This document shows, in pieces, positions 1 to 8,994 of a stretch of 19,698 nucleotides of DNA. Both the position numbers and the translations under genes were made by a program. Origin of the DNA: Smittium culicis (Eukaryota > Kickxellomycota > Harpellomycetes > Harpellales > Legeriomycetaceae); contig LSSN01000835.1 of the NCBI GenBank assembly GCA_001970855.1, forward strand, positions 4,188 to 23,885, written 5' to 3'. Under the pieces are notes generated by a model. It searched no databases, was not told the origin of the DNA, and worked only from the letters and a program-made list of their open reading frames with translations. The stretch's first letter is position 1. Every line of letters starts with the position of its first letter.

Positions 1-1344
1 TTTTTTTTTTTTTTTTTTTTTAGGAATTTATAAGTTTATGAGTAGTGTATTATTAATAGGATAAAATACAAATCGCTATTTTATTTTGAATTTTATATAT
101 GGGCTATTAAGAGTTTGTCAATATAGCATATTTTATTATGATATGATACGCAAAAAAAAAAAAAAAAGCTAGTCTATATGCGATATTGTATGTGTTCTGG
201 TTATAATATTTTTTATTAATTACAAAGGAGAAATAGGTATTCATAGTGATGAAATTTATATAATTTCTTAATTCATTCATTTTTTTTTACTTTAAGAAAA
301 ATTTTAATTGTGAATGGTATGAGCTTCGTTTATAGGATATAACTAGAACAAATAAATATATTTTTTGCTATATAATTGTATATTTACTTTAATTTGTTTG
401 ATTCAAGTGTTATTTCTTTCTATAAACTTCACTCAACCGAGTTTTTGGACGTTAGTGCTTCATAGTTAGGGTAAGCTTGAATCGAGATTTTGGTCCAATC
501 AACTTGCTTTCTTTAAAGAGAAAAATATATACGATTTTTTTATAGTCAATAATGTCGTACGACTATATTCATTTTTTTATTTATTGGGTTAATCAGATTA
601 AATAAAAAAGCCACTAACTACTCTTTGGAATAAAACTCTTACTAAATTAAGAATCCTCGGCGAAAAAATTCTTCACACGATCAATCTTGAATTTTTCCAT
701 CGAGTAAATTTACAAGTTTTTGGTTAATTTTTAATGGTATTAGAGATTTTTATTTAACAAGTTTTGATTGGAGTAACTTTCATTAGGCTGAATGATGCAG
801 TAGTTTTCAGGTATAGGAACTAGTATTGCGACTTACCACAACGAGGAAAGTGAATAGATTGTGTTTTTTATTCTGGTATATAATGCATATTTTTTTTTGC
901 TTTAATAGATAATATTTGTAAATGATAGTAGAGAATTTGTATTTTGGTATTGATTTGTATTAGATTATTATTATAGTTGCAATAAATTGCTTTGGGTATG
1001 TGATAAAAATGGACTCATAGTGAAGTATTAGACCAATGAGACGAGGTTGGGGACAATGAACATTGTTTTCGAGCAGATGAGCGCCAATAAGGGCATGTGT
1101 ATTTGCAGGTTGAGAATGTGGATGATAAAATAATTAAAGGCATTGGCCAAAAGAATTATTTGCGGGATGAGATTAGATTATCCTACTTGTTATTAAGAAT
1201 CAAAAGTATAAAGAATATCAGATGTTAGAGTATACAGTGTTTAAAAATAGCGCATACTTCTAAGCTAAGTATGCAGAGTAAAATGTGAGGAGCATAGCGA
1301 GGTGTATTTTTGGGCAACACCTGTGGAGTATGAGTACATAGATA

Positions 1345-1464
1345 AAGATGAATATTAAATGTGAGGTAGAGATGAAGATTAAATGTGAGGTAGAGATAGA
1401 GGTTGAGTTGGAGGTAGAGATGAAGATTGAATGTGAGGTAGAGATAGAGATTGATTGTGAAGTA
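1345..1464 (+). repeat. 24-bp minisatellite, five purine-rich copies
   Basis: Five consecutive 24-base units (1345-1368, 1369-1392, 1393-1416, 1417-1440, 1441-1464) follow the pattern GAGAT(G/A)(A/G)AGATTAAATGTGAGGTA with a few substitutions each; a degraded sixth copy begins at 1465. The + strand is almost C-free. Because 24 is a multiple of three, one frame stays open from ATG 1348 to TGA 1497 (49 codons) and reads as an acidic repeat alternating Glu with Val/Ile. No promoter or homology supports a gene, so I treat it as a tandem repeat. Confidence 0.85.
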
Positions 1465-1587
1465 GAGATTGGGGTGGGTATGAGAGTGTCTATGTGAATA
1501 TTTGAATGAGATTTGATTGTGAGCTTAGAAAATGTGAGAAATTAAGCATTTATTAGACCAACCACAGCCCACCAGCTGTATACAAAA

Positions 1588-1632
1588 CCAATAATTGGCG
1601 CTTAGAGTGCATCGCGAGAAAATCACGCCAAT
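1588..1632. promoter_or_regulatory. CCAAT-box cluster with inverted TTGGCG pair
   Basis: CCAAT occurs at 1588-1592, its complement ATTGG at 1594-1598, and CCAAT again at 1628-1632. The second and third form a perfect 7-bp inverted repeat, ATTGGCG (1594-1600) and CGCCAAT (1626-1632). The cluster lies about 270-315 bases before the PMT4 start. CCAAT is the core bound by the fungal HAP/NF-Y complex and TTGGCGC resembles an E2F-type site; binding here is inferred. Confidence 0.4.
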
Positions 1633-1902
1633 AATCTGCGTTTCTTTTGAGAAGAGAATCTAATTCACTATTGCAAATCTATTCGCTGTTAGGTATCCAG
1701 CGCTCAATTAACAGAATTCTTACAGCTATGAAATTTAGTATAAACAAAACGAGGAATACTTAGTATATCTACTTCAATACTTCCTCTTCTTAGCCCCAAC
1801 CTCGCTTCAATACAACTTTCATTCATTTCTTTATCATTTTGTTTCTAGCTTTTCACTTTTTTTTTTTTTGGTTTAATATTTACATCACGTCTATAGCTAA
1901 GA

Positions 1903-4377
1903 ATGAGGGAAGCTGACGAATCTATAGGCTTGCATAACAGGAAAGATCGAAGTAGCTCCAAGCAGTCCTACAGAATTATCGACTCTAACTCCCTTGATGA
2001 TTCCACTGATACGAAAATACATGAAAATATCGAAATCAAGCAAAATACCGTAAGTACCTTCACCCTTAAATACCTCCCTTTTTAACCACTTCACAATACG
2101 TATCATATTCTATAATCTGTTATTTTCCATCTCCTTTCATAGAGCTCCTCCATTTTTAAAAATAATTACGCCCTACTCGGCTTCGTTACCATCTGTTTCT
2201 TATCTATTTTCATAAGATTATACAAGGTTTGGTCTCCTGGTCAGGTAGTCTTCGATGAAGTTCACTTTGGAAAATTCGCCAGTTACTACTTGCGCAGGGA
2301 ATACTATTTCGATGTCCATCCCCCTCTCGCCAAGATGATGCTCGCTCTCCCCGCTAAATTAGTCGGATATAATGGAAAATTCCTCTTTGAAAAAATTGGT
2401 ATGGACTATACTGATAATGGCGCTCCTTACTTTGTTATGCGCGTCATGGTCGCCATCTTTGGCTCTACTATCCCTATGTTTGTATATATGATCATGGCTG
2501 AATCTGGCTACTCTCTTCTCGTAACTTTTATGACTGCCTTCATGGTCACTTTCGATAACGCCCTAGTTTTACACAGTCGCTTAATTCTACTTGACTCCTT
2601 TATGCTCTTCTTCATCATCGGCTCTCTTTACTCCTACATCCGCTTCTTTAAACTTCGTTACCAAGCCTTCTCTACTCAATGGTACACCTGGCTCTTTACT
2701 ACCGGCCTTTTCTTAGGATGCGCTTTTTCTTGTAAACTTGTCGGCTTATTTACTTACGTATCAGTTGGAGTTTTGGTAATTATAGATTTATGGAATATTC
2801 TTGATATCAAAAGAGATAACTCAATAAGAATCTGTGTCCGCCACTTCAGCACCCGCTTTGTCGCATTAATCATATTCCCTGTCTTGCTATACCTTTCATT
2901 CTTCTACATCCACTTTGCTATCCTCAACAAAACTGGTTCTGGTGATAATTACCACACTCCAAAGTTCCAAATGCAACTTGCTGGAAATAGACTTACCATA
3001 AACACTATCCCAATTTATTACGGCGATGCTATTAGTTTTAAGCACGTCGGAACTGATGTCTATATTAATGGAAGATTAGAACGATTCCCAAGAAAATACA
3101 AAGATAAACGCATCAGTAGTAACGGCCATCAAGTAACTGGTATCTCAGCATTAGGAAATAGCTCTTATTGGACCATTGCCCCTGTAGAATTGCCCGATGA
3201 GTACATGAAGTTATTTAATGAAACTGGTCAAGTAGTCGATAGTTCTGCTTTAAATGGCATAAGTTTAAGCCATCTCCAAGTTAGAAATCATGATTTGGTC
3301 AGATTGATCCATTATGATACCAAAAAAGCTATGCGCACTCATGACGTTGCTTCTCCTTTCACTCCAACAAACATGGAATTTACAATGATTGATTATAACA
3401 ACACCAGCGAATACGAGGATACTCTATTTTATCTTGACATCGACCAACCTTTGGAAAAAAAACATGGACCAGATGGTGAATTGCTTGAAGATGAACACCG
3501 AACAACTTCAAAGCGTATCAGAATCATCAGTAAGCCACATGGCGTTGCTGCTTTAACTCACGGTAAAAAACTTCCTGACTGGGGTTTCGGAGACCAAGAA
3601 ATAAACGGAAGCAAAAATCCTAAAGTAACTGGTACTTTATGGACAATCGACTCCGTTTTGGGAAAAACTGAAGGATCCGAAAGTGAAAAGAAAATAGAAA
3701 TACCTTATTTTAGCTTCTTCTCTAAGTTTATTGAATTGCAACAAGTTATGCTTAAGCAAAACGCAGCTTTAACAAAGCCCCATCCTTTCCAATCAACTCC
3801 AGAGACATGGCCCTTAATGATCCGCGGTGTTTCTTTCTGGATTAACAATAAACTTGGGCAGCAAATATACTTCATAGGTAATCCATTCGGTTGGTACATC
3901 GGCTTTTTTGGCTTTTTGGCACTTTTAGGTATTTACTTGATCATCTCAGGGTGTCACCAACGTAATGTTAGTTTGATTTCATACCTGAAAGAAAGACATT
4001 TGACTAGAAGCGGAATGATGATTGTTACATTCTACCTAATGCATTATCTCCCATTCTTTTCAATGGGGAGATCGCTCTTTATTCATCATTACCTTCCTGC
4101 TTTGATTTTCAAGTATATGGCACTTGGAGTACTAATCCAATTCATATTTATTGACGACTACTCTAAATTTGCCATGTTCTCGCCTATTTACACAAGAGCA
4201 AACCTTTCGATTGTACCTAAATCCCGAAAAGCAATTTTTGTAATTTCATCGATCATATTTATGCAATTTATAACATTTTATTATTTCAGTCCATTTGTTT
4301 ACGGCACAGCATTGGAAACATCTGACGTTTTAGCAAGAACCTGGCTTAAATCATGGGACTTTTTCGTTCCAAAATAA
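1903..4377 (+). CDS. PMT4: Protein O-mannosyltransferase, Pmt4 class (GT39), one intron
   Basis: The enzyme moves mannose from dolichyl-phosphate mannose to Ser/Thr of proteins entering the ER, and is an integral ER membrane protein; Pmt4 acts mainly on membrane-anchored substrates. Exons 1903-2049 and 2143-4377 join in phase 0 to give 793 residues (S. cerevisiae Pmt4 is about 760). An in-frame TAG at 1894 supports the ATG at 1903. A membrane segment lies near residues 58-76, followed by FDEVHFGKFASYY with the conserved Asp-Glu pair at 87-88 and the DVHPPLAK loop. Multiple membrane helices follow, then a MIR-repeat region around 336-560, including LPDWGFG at 526-532, and HHYLPA at 697-702. 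FDEVHFGKFASYY, HDVASPF and FSPFVYG fit Pmt4 better than Pmt1 or Pmt2 as I remember those families. The gene looks intact. Confidence 0.93.
2050..2142 (+). other. PMT4 intron (93 bp)
   Basis: The 5' site is GTAAGT at 2050-2055 and the 3' site is CATAG ending at 2142. Removing it joins residue 49 to the Ser-rich start of exon 2 and restores the conserved N-terminal membrane segment and FDEVHFGKF block, which lie upstream of the first in-frame ATG of exon 2. No perfect TACTAAC is seen; TTTAACC near 2080 is the nearest branch-point candidate. Confidence 0.88.
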
Positions 4378-5723
4378 TGTTACTATCATTTTAACCTGAA
4401 CAGGATTAACTTTTTTATTTTGCAAAAAACTAATAGTAAATTTTTTTGCTTTTTGGATTTTTGTTTAAAAACTATAATTTCTATTCTCATATATTTTTCA
4501 TTTTTTTTTCCAAAATTATACTTTAAAGCTCCAATAATATAACGATTAATCATTAATGGCTATATTTATTTATTTAAATAAATAAAATCTTTTCATAAAT
4601 TTACCAAATTAAAAAACACTCTTTTTAATTAATAACTGGAAAGAGACAAGTATATAAAAGCAAGAGTAAAATTGAATTTTTTTTTTGTAATTAGCTAAAT
4701 CAAAGCAATTCAATGGAAATTAATGTCATTTTTTGTTGATACATTACAGTATAAAAAATTACTTATCGAAAATAGAATGTCTGAATGAATAATAAATTTC
4801 CATAGAAATACACTCAAACTTCATTCTCTTATAACCTTTTGGTTAAAAAATAAATTTATTATTTTATCGACTACAGCTGTTAGTAAAATTTGTTCAATAC
4901 AAATAAAACGCTCAAAAATGATACTTTTTTTGTATTAAAAAAAATTTTTTTTTTTGATTAGTCAAGTAAATTATTATTATATCAGGGAGGCTTGATATGT
5001 GAGTGCGGTAATATGCTGAAAATAGCGTTTAAAGATGGTTTGATGTAATGACGATGATAATAATAATAAGGCGGATAATTACTTAACTTGCAAGCAAGCA
5101 TATTATGCATTTGCTTGGATTTATATGGCATTCGAGTGGGAGCAAGGCGGATGGAAAAATAAAAGAAGTACTTTATGATTAAGCGTAATTTGTACCTGTG
5201 GGAATCCCTTAGTATGGTTTCGAGCTTATCTCAGTGATAAAAATAATATTCCCGTTATACTTGCCTGGAATTGCGTGGCTTTCTGGTAATAATCGAAATT
5301 GTAATTCGCATTTATTGCCCCCCATTAAAACTTAAAATTCGATGGCTACAAAAAAATTATATATATTTATATACATAGATTGTAGTTATTAATTATAGCC
5401 AATAAGAATCGAACAGCAAAAATTCGCTCAATAACACTAAGCAACTAAAAAAAAAAAAAACAGCTTATTATTTTTCGAGTCAATAATTAAAGTTTATCTT
5501 TTACTTCATTCTAGTTTTTTTTTTTTCGCTAAATTGACTGCTATAAGCTACTTTTTTTTTCTTATTACCTTGTCTTTAAATCTGTATATACTGCAAGCTA
5601 CACACAATTTTGCATATCTACTTTTAGATACTCACACACCTCTCAAGCATACGCTTCCAAGTCGCCGTGACACCAATTTTCTAACTTCGCTTAATCATCC
5701 CCCAATAATCAATAGAAAAAAAT
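4378..5723. other. Intergenic region PMT4-RRP6, no gene seen
   Basis: About 1.35 kb with no coding sequence, tRNA or known RNA recognised. The first 250 bases hold the likely PMT4 3' end: an imperfect inverted repeat TTAACC/GGATTAA (4391-4409), several T runs and the palindrome at 4565-4586. The part from about 4980 to 5340 is noticeably less AT-rich than its surroundings but shows no open frame. The last 200 bases hold long T tracts (5515-5526, 5551-5560) expected in a yeast promoter for RRP6. Confidence 0.6.
4565..4586. repeat. 22-bp perfect A/T palindrome
   Basis: The 22 bases centred on TTTAAA between 4575 and 4576 read the same on both strands; the symmetry breaks at 4564/4587. It consists of TTTA/TAAA units and lies about 190 bases beyond the PMT4 stop codon. 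It could form a hairpin in the 3' flank, but simple AT repeats make such palindromes by chance fairly often. Confidence 0.7.
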
Positions 5724-7990
5724 ATGTCTACATCCAAAGTCGATGATGATCCATTGCTAGTTGATCGTTTATCCAGCATCAAAAATACCCTCCGCCATGA
5801 AATTACACCACATAGCGAATCATGCTTTGATTTGCATAATGCCTCCCCATCCCCACATAATCTTACAATCACTTCAAATAATACGCCATCATCACTAATT
5901 AATGACTTGGAGCAAAAGCTTGGTAACATCAATACATCTCCAAGAGCGAATGTACCAATAGAAATGGATTCCCAGGTTTCAAATTGTATAGTAGAAGATG
6001 AACAAATCCAAAAGCTGAAAAGGATGTTTCCGAAGGATCTATCCTTTAATTCTAATAAGCTCGATCACACCACTAATGTGACTGACGTCTGCCTTGACCG
6101 AATTTCCGACGATCTGGATCAAATCGAAAAAGCTTCGGTCAAAAATTTACCTAAAAATAAAATCAAAGTGTTGAAAAAGTATACTCCTCCCAACTCCACT
6201 TCTCACAACAATGATAAGTCCAATGATTTTTCGTTCAAGGTATATTTTTTACTTCTTATTGCCTCTTCCCGTGTTTTACTTATACTAGTACCAACCCCCC
6301 CCCCTCTTTTTTTTCCTTCTTGATCTACTATTATTGCTCACTACAAGTAATTTTTATTCTATATAATTTTATCTAGTCTGACAGTCCAAACCTAAAGAAC
6401 CAAAGGCCTAAAAAGGTTAAAATTAAGCCACAGCTATTCTTTCTGGATCAAGTTGATAACTTTTCTCAATCTCCGTTTTCCCACAAGCTCAAGTACAAAC
6501 CTCACAGCTTCGCTTACGTTTCCAAGAATTCCCCAGCAAAAAAATCTCTCACTGACGAAACTAGCTCTTTCAACATCAATAACGCGAAAATTATCAATGA
6601 TCTTTTAGACGAATGCATGCTCTTCAATAACAAACGCCTCCAAAAAAGCTTAAATTTACATAAACCACCATCCTTTGACAATGAAAATAATCTGATATTC
6701 GAGAAGCACCCATATGCTCAAGAAATCAAAATGTACCAACCTCCAGAACGTGTTTACTCCAAGAAAAGCACCCAGGCTAACTACAAGCCTATCCGAATTG
6801 ATGGCATAGAGCTTATCAACACCGAAGAGGAATTCGATAAAATGATTTTGACTCTTTTGAACCTACCAACTACTAATGGTGAGGGCGATATAGCAATTGA
6901 TTTGGAGCACCATGACTTCCACTCATACCATGGGTTTACTTGTCTAGTCCAAATCTCTTCAAGAAGCATTGACTATATCATCGACGCTTTGCTTGTTCGA
7001 TCTTTTATGTACAAGCTCAATTTGATCACAACCGATCCTAAAAGAGTTAAAGTTATGCATGGCTCGCAAAACGATATTGTCTGGCTCCAGAAAGACTTTG
7101 GCATTTATATTGTTGGACTATTTGACACTAACGAAGCAGCTCGGTACTGCGGGTTCGCTAAAAGCTCATTGAAATCTCTATTACATCACTTCTGCGGATT
7201 TGAATCAAATAAAAAGTACCAAAGAGCCGACTGGAGAATAAGGTTAGTTTATATTTCTCAATTTTTTATTCAGCACTTTAAAAAATAAAAAAAAATCGAT
7301 AATCTTTAATAATCTTTTCACTTTTATTTCTATTAATTTTTTTTTAGGCCGCTGCCTGTTGAAATGGTAGAATATGCATCATCTGATACCCACTTCTTGC
7401 TATTTATATTCGATTGTCTGACGAATATACTGATGGGATACGACGAGCCGCCAAAGATCGAGGTTGAAGAGAAAAGTCGAGACAGAGGCGAGAATGGTAA
7501 CCAAGTTGAAAAGGTGGAAGATTTTAAGCCGGGTAGGCATTTGATGGACAAAGTGTTCAAGAGCTCAGAAAAAATATCACTGTATGAATATTCGAGAAAA
7601 GGGTACGTAATGAATTCGTGCGAATTTAGTAGGACTGACGGTGGGGAGCAGGCGATTATCAGGAGCGAAAAGAGTAAAGGAGCAGAGAACGTGGGGGTCG
7701 ATAAGCAGCCGAACCTGAGCAGCAATTCAAACAGCTACCTGAACAAGTACAGGAAGAATCTGGGTACGGAAGAGCAAGGAGCAGTTTTAGAGAGACTGTT
7801 TTTGTGGCGAGACTACGTAGCTAGACTGAAAGACGAGTCAGTGTTTTACGTTTGCTCAAACAAGCAGCTTCTGCAGCTTGCACAAAAGCTGCCAAAGACA
7901 AAGGACGAAATATCGCGGATAATTGTTCCAATGTCGTATATAGTTGAAGATAATATTGACACATTGATAGACTTGATTGCACTCAAATAA
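5724..7990 (+). CDS. RRP6: Rrp6, exosome 3'-5' exoribonuclease (DEDD-Y plus HRDC), two introns
   Basis: Rrp6 is the nuclear exosome nuclease that trims and degrades rRNA, snRNA, snoRNA and cryptic transcripts. Exons 5724-6239, 6377-7242 and 7348-7990 join to 674 residues. KPQL at 192-195, followed by D-x-V-D-N, is the usual block before the nuclease fold. The exonuclease motifs are all present: IDLEHHD (D347, E349), HGSQND (D405) and YASSD (Y470, D474). The HRDC domain runs from about 600 to the end, with LFLWRDYVA near 611-619. Three things differ from S. cerevisiae Rrp6 (733 residues). The first 170 residues show no clear PMC2NT domain. An extra hydrophilic stretch separates nuclease and HRDC. 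The protein stops right after HRDC, without the C-terminal tail that contacts the exosome core. Exon 3 is G-rich, whereas exons 1 and 2 are C-rich. Confidence 0.94.
6240..6376 (+). other. RRP6 intron 1 (137 bp)
   Basis: The 5' site is GTATAT at 6240 and the 3' site is ATCTAG ending at 6376. Exon 1 has 516 bases, so the join is phase 0, and exon 2 opens in the frame that carries KPQL and the nuclease domain. The next AG (6383-6384) would break the frame. The intron contains CCAA followed by ten C (6291-6304) and an eight-T run. The frame stays open into the intron for about 28 codons, so an unspliced transcript would end soon after. Confidence 0.82.
7243..7347 (+). other. RRP6 intron 2 (105 bp)
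   Basis: The 5' site is GTTAGT at 7243-7248 and the 3' site is a nine-T run plus AG ending at 7347. The split codon AG|G restores the conserved DWRIRPLP junction between the two halves of the nuclease domain. CTATTAAT near 7331 is a possible branch point close to the acceptor. The strand skew of the coding sequence reverses across this intron. Confidence 0.92.
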
Positions 7991-8314
7991 AAACATCTTT
8001 TTTCTTTTCTTATCTTCTCTTTTCTTATTGCTATTGTATTTCTTTTTTTTTTAATGATTGGGAAATTGAATGAAAAGACGGATATGTGAATTGAATTAGC
8101 GGTGTATTTAAGATATATAGTAAATTAAAAAAACAAATATAAAGTAAAGATAGAATATGTTATAAGAGCAAGTATAGAGTAAATGGTAAGATGACAGAAA
8201 AGACTTGATATAGGAAAGAAATACGAATAGAGAAAATAGGTGGTAGTTAAGGGGTAGGGAGGGCATAGAATAGATTCGCGCAAATAGGAGGAGGGGGGGG
8301 TTGGATTTTTAGTA
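7991..8314. other. Convergent intergenic region RRP6/DAP1
   Basis: These 324 bases separate two genes that run toward each other, so both 3' ends lie here. The first 70 bases are a T/C-rich tract (TTTTTTCTTTTCTT type) typical of a yeast 3' end for RRP6. On the other strand, eight C preceded by CCAA (8293-8304 on +) lie just beyond the DAP1 stop. No gene is seen. Confidence 0.7.
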
Positions 8315-8994
8315 TTATAGAGATTCGACAAGTACGCCGACGGGCATGTACTTGCTTTCAAATAGCTGGATGTAAGCTTCGAGCGACTCTTGCTGATCAA
8401 AAGTCAAATCATCGAGTTTGTCAATAGGACTGTCGAGCTCTTCTTCGGTCATCCCGTTGTCGAATTCGAACATGGAGAAGAGCCTGGAAGCATCGCGGCC
8501 GCTGAAGATCGAGTATGGGCCGCCTTATTAAATAAAAAACAAAACAGTTAGTTAGTTATAGATAAAAAATGATATTCAAAGTATAAAAGAAATGGATAAA
8601 AAATATCTCCCAAAAAAAAAGGGGGGTGTGTGTGGGAGAGTTAAAGCGAGCGTATGCATTTACCTGGACCATAGAAATCGCGACCACCATTGACGCTGAC
8701 GTCGTAGACGATGCCTTTGACGGCGATGAGGACGGGACCGTTGGGATCGGCAGCGCCAGTATACTGGCTGAGCATGCGTTTGGTGAACTTGTTTGCCTTG
8801 ATCTTTTCTTCATCGGAGATCTCGGCTTGTTGGTTGCCATCAGCTAGCGATGACTTAGCATGACGATGGTGCGCCTTGGGGCCAGCGGACGATGAAGTGC
8901 CGGCGAGTTCGGATATTAGTTTGATTGCCAAGTACGAGATTCCTATTGCAGCGGCAGAGATTGAAACGAGCTGGAAGATATCGATTTTAGACAT
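8315..8994 (-). CDS. DAP1: Dap1/PGRMC-type membrane-anchored haem-binding protein, one intron
   Basis: Members of this family bind haem in a cytochrome b5-like fold and support P450 enzymes; yeast Dap1 sustains Erg11 in ergosterol synthesis. Exons 8994-8664 and 8523-8315 (minus strand) join to 179 residues. Residues 7-27 form an N-terminal membrane segment, followed by a His/Lys-rich linker. The b5-like domain runs from about 86 to 175: LIAVKGIVYDVS, then FYGPGGPY with Y108 and Y114 (Y114 matches the haem-ligand tyrosine of PGRMC1), SGRDASR at 118-124, PIDKLDDLT, and SKYMPVG with K168-Y169 matching the second conserved haem-pocket pair. S. cerevisiae Dap1 is about 152 residues and is not clearly anchored this way, so the N-terminus resembles animal PGRMC more. 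A TATA box sits about 100 bases upstream. Confidence 0.93.
8524..8663 (-). other. DAP1 intron (140 bp)
   Basis: On the minus strand the 5' site is GTAAAT starting at 8663 and the 3' site is AATAAG ending at 8524. The split codon G|GC restores FYGPGGPY, the haem-binding heart of the domain. Three overlapping CTAAC branch-point sequences (complement at about 8546-8559) lie 25-35 bases before the acceptor. A C6T9 tract lies in the middle (complement at 8612-8626). Confidence 0.93.

Larger units (their letters stand above)
1..1902. other. Gene-free left flank and upstream region of PMT4
   Basis: No reading frame, tRNA or other RNA gene could be recognised on either strand. The stretch begins with a run of 21 T and is AT-rich with many A/T homopolymers. 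From about 1.0 to 1.5 kb the + strand is clearly G-rich over C, then becomes C-rich from about 1.6 kb into PMT4. It contains the 24-bp minisatellite at 1345-1464 and a CCAAT/TTGGCG cluster at 1588-1632, listed separately. A TATAAA at 1739-1744 and a 13-base T run ending at 1869 lie 160 and 34 bases upstream of the PMT4 start and are plausible core promoter elements. Confidence 0.6.

Noticed and set aside
2290..4377. PMT gene starting at TTG 2290
   Set aside because: The conserved FDEVHFGKF block and first membrane helix lie upstream and are joined by a good GT-AG intron to an ATG at 1903.
5400..5440. Possible tRNA (GAATCGAACA resembles a reversed B box)
   Set aside because: No matching acceptor stem, A box or anticodon arm could be folded around it.
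5680..5932. Minus-strand ORF opposite RRP6 exon 1
   Set aside because: Antisense shadow of the RRP6 start region; no domain and no promoter of its own.
6377..6385. Alternative RRP6 acceptor CAG at 6383-6384
   Set aside because: It would shift the frame and destroy the KPQL and nuclease domains, whereas the TAG at 6374-6376 keeps it.
7333..7725. Minus-strand ORF opposite RRP6 exon 3
   Set aside because: Shadow of the G-rich RRP6 coding strand, without family resemblance.
8125..8400. Minus-strand ORF of 91 codons
   Set aside because: Overlaps the DAP1 last exon and 3' flank in another frame; low-complexity Ser/Tyr/Pro/Leu composition.
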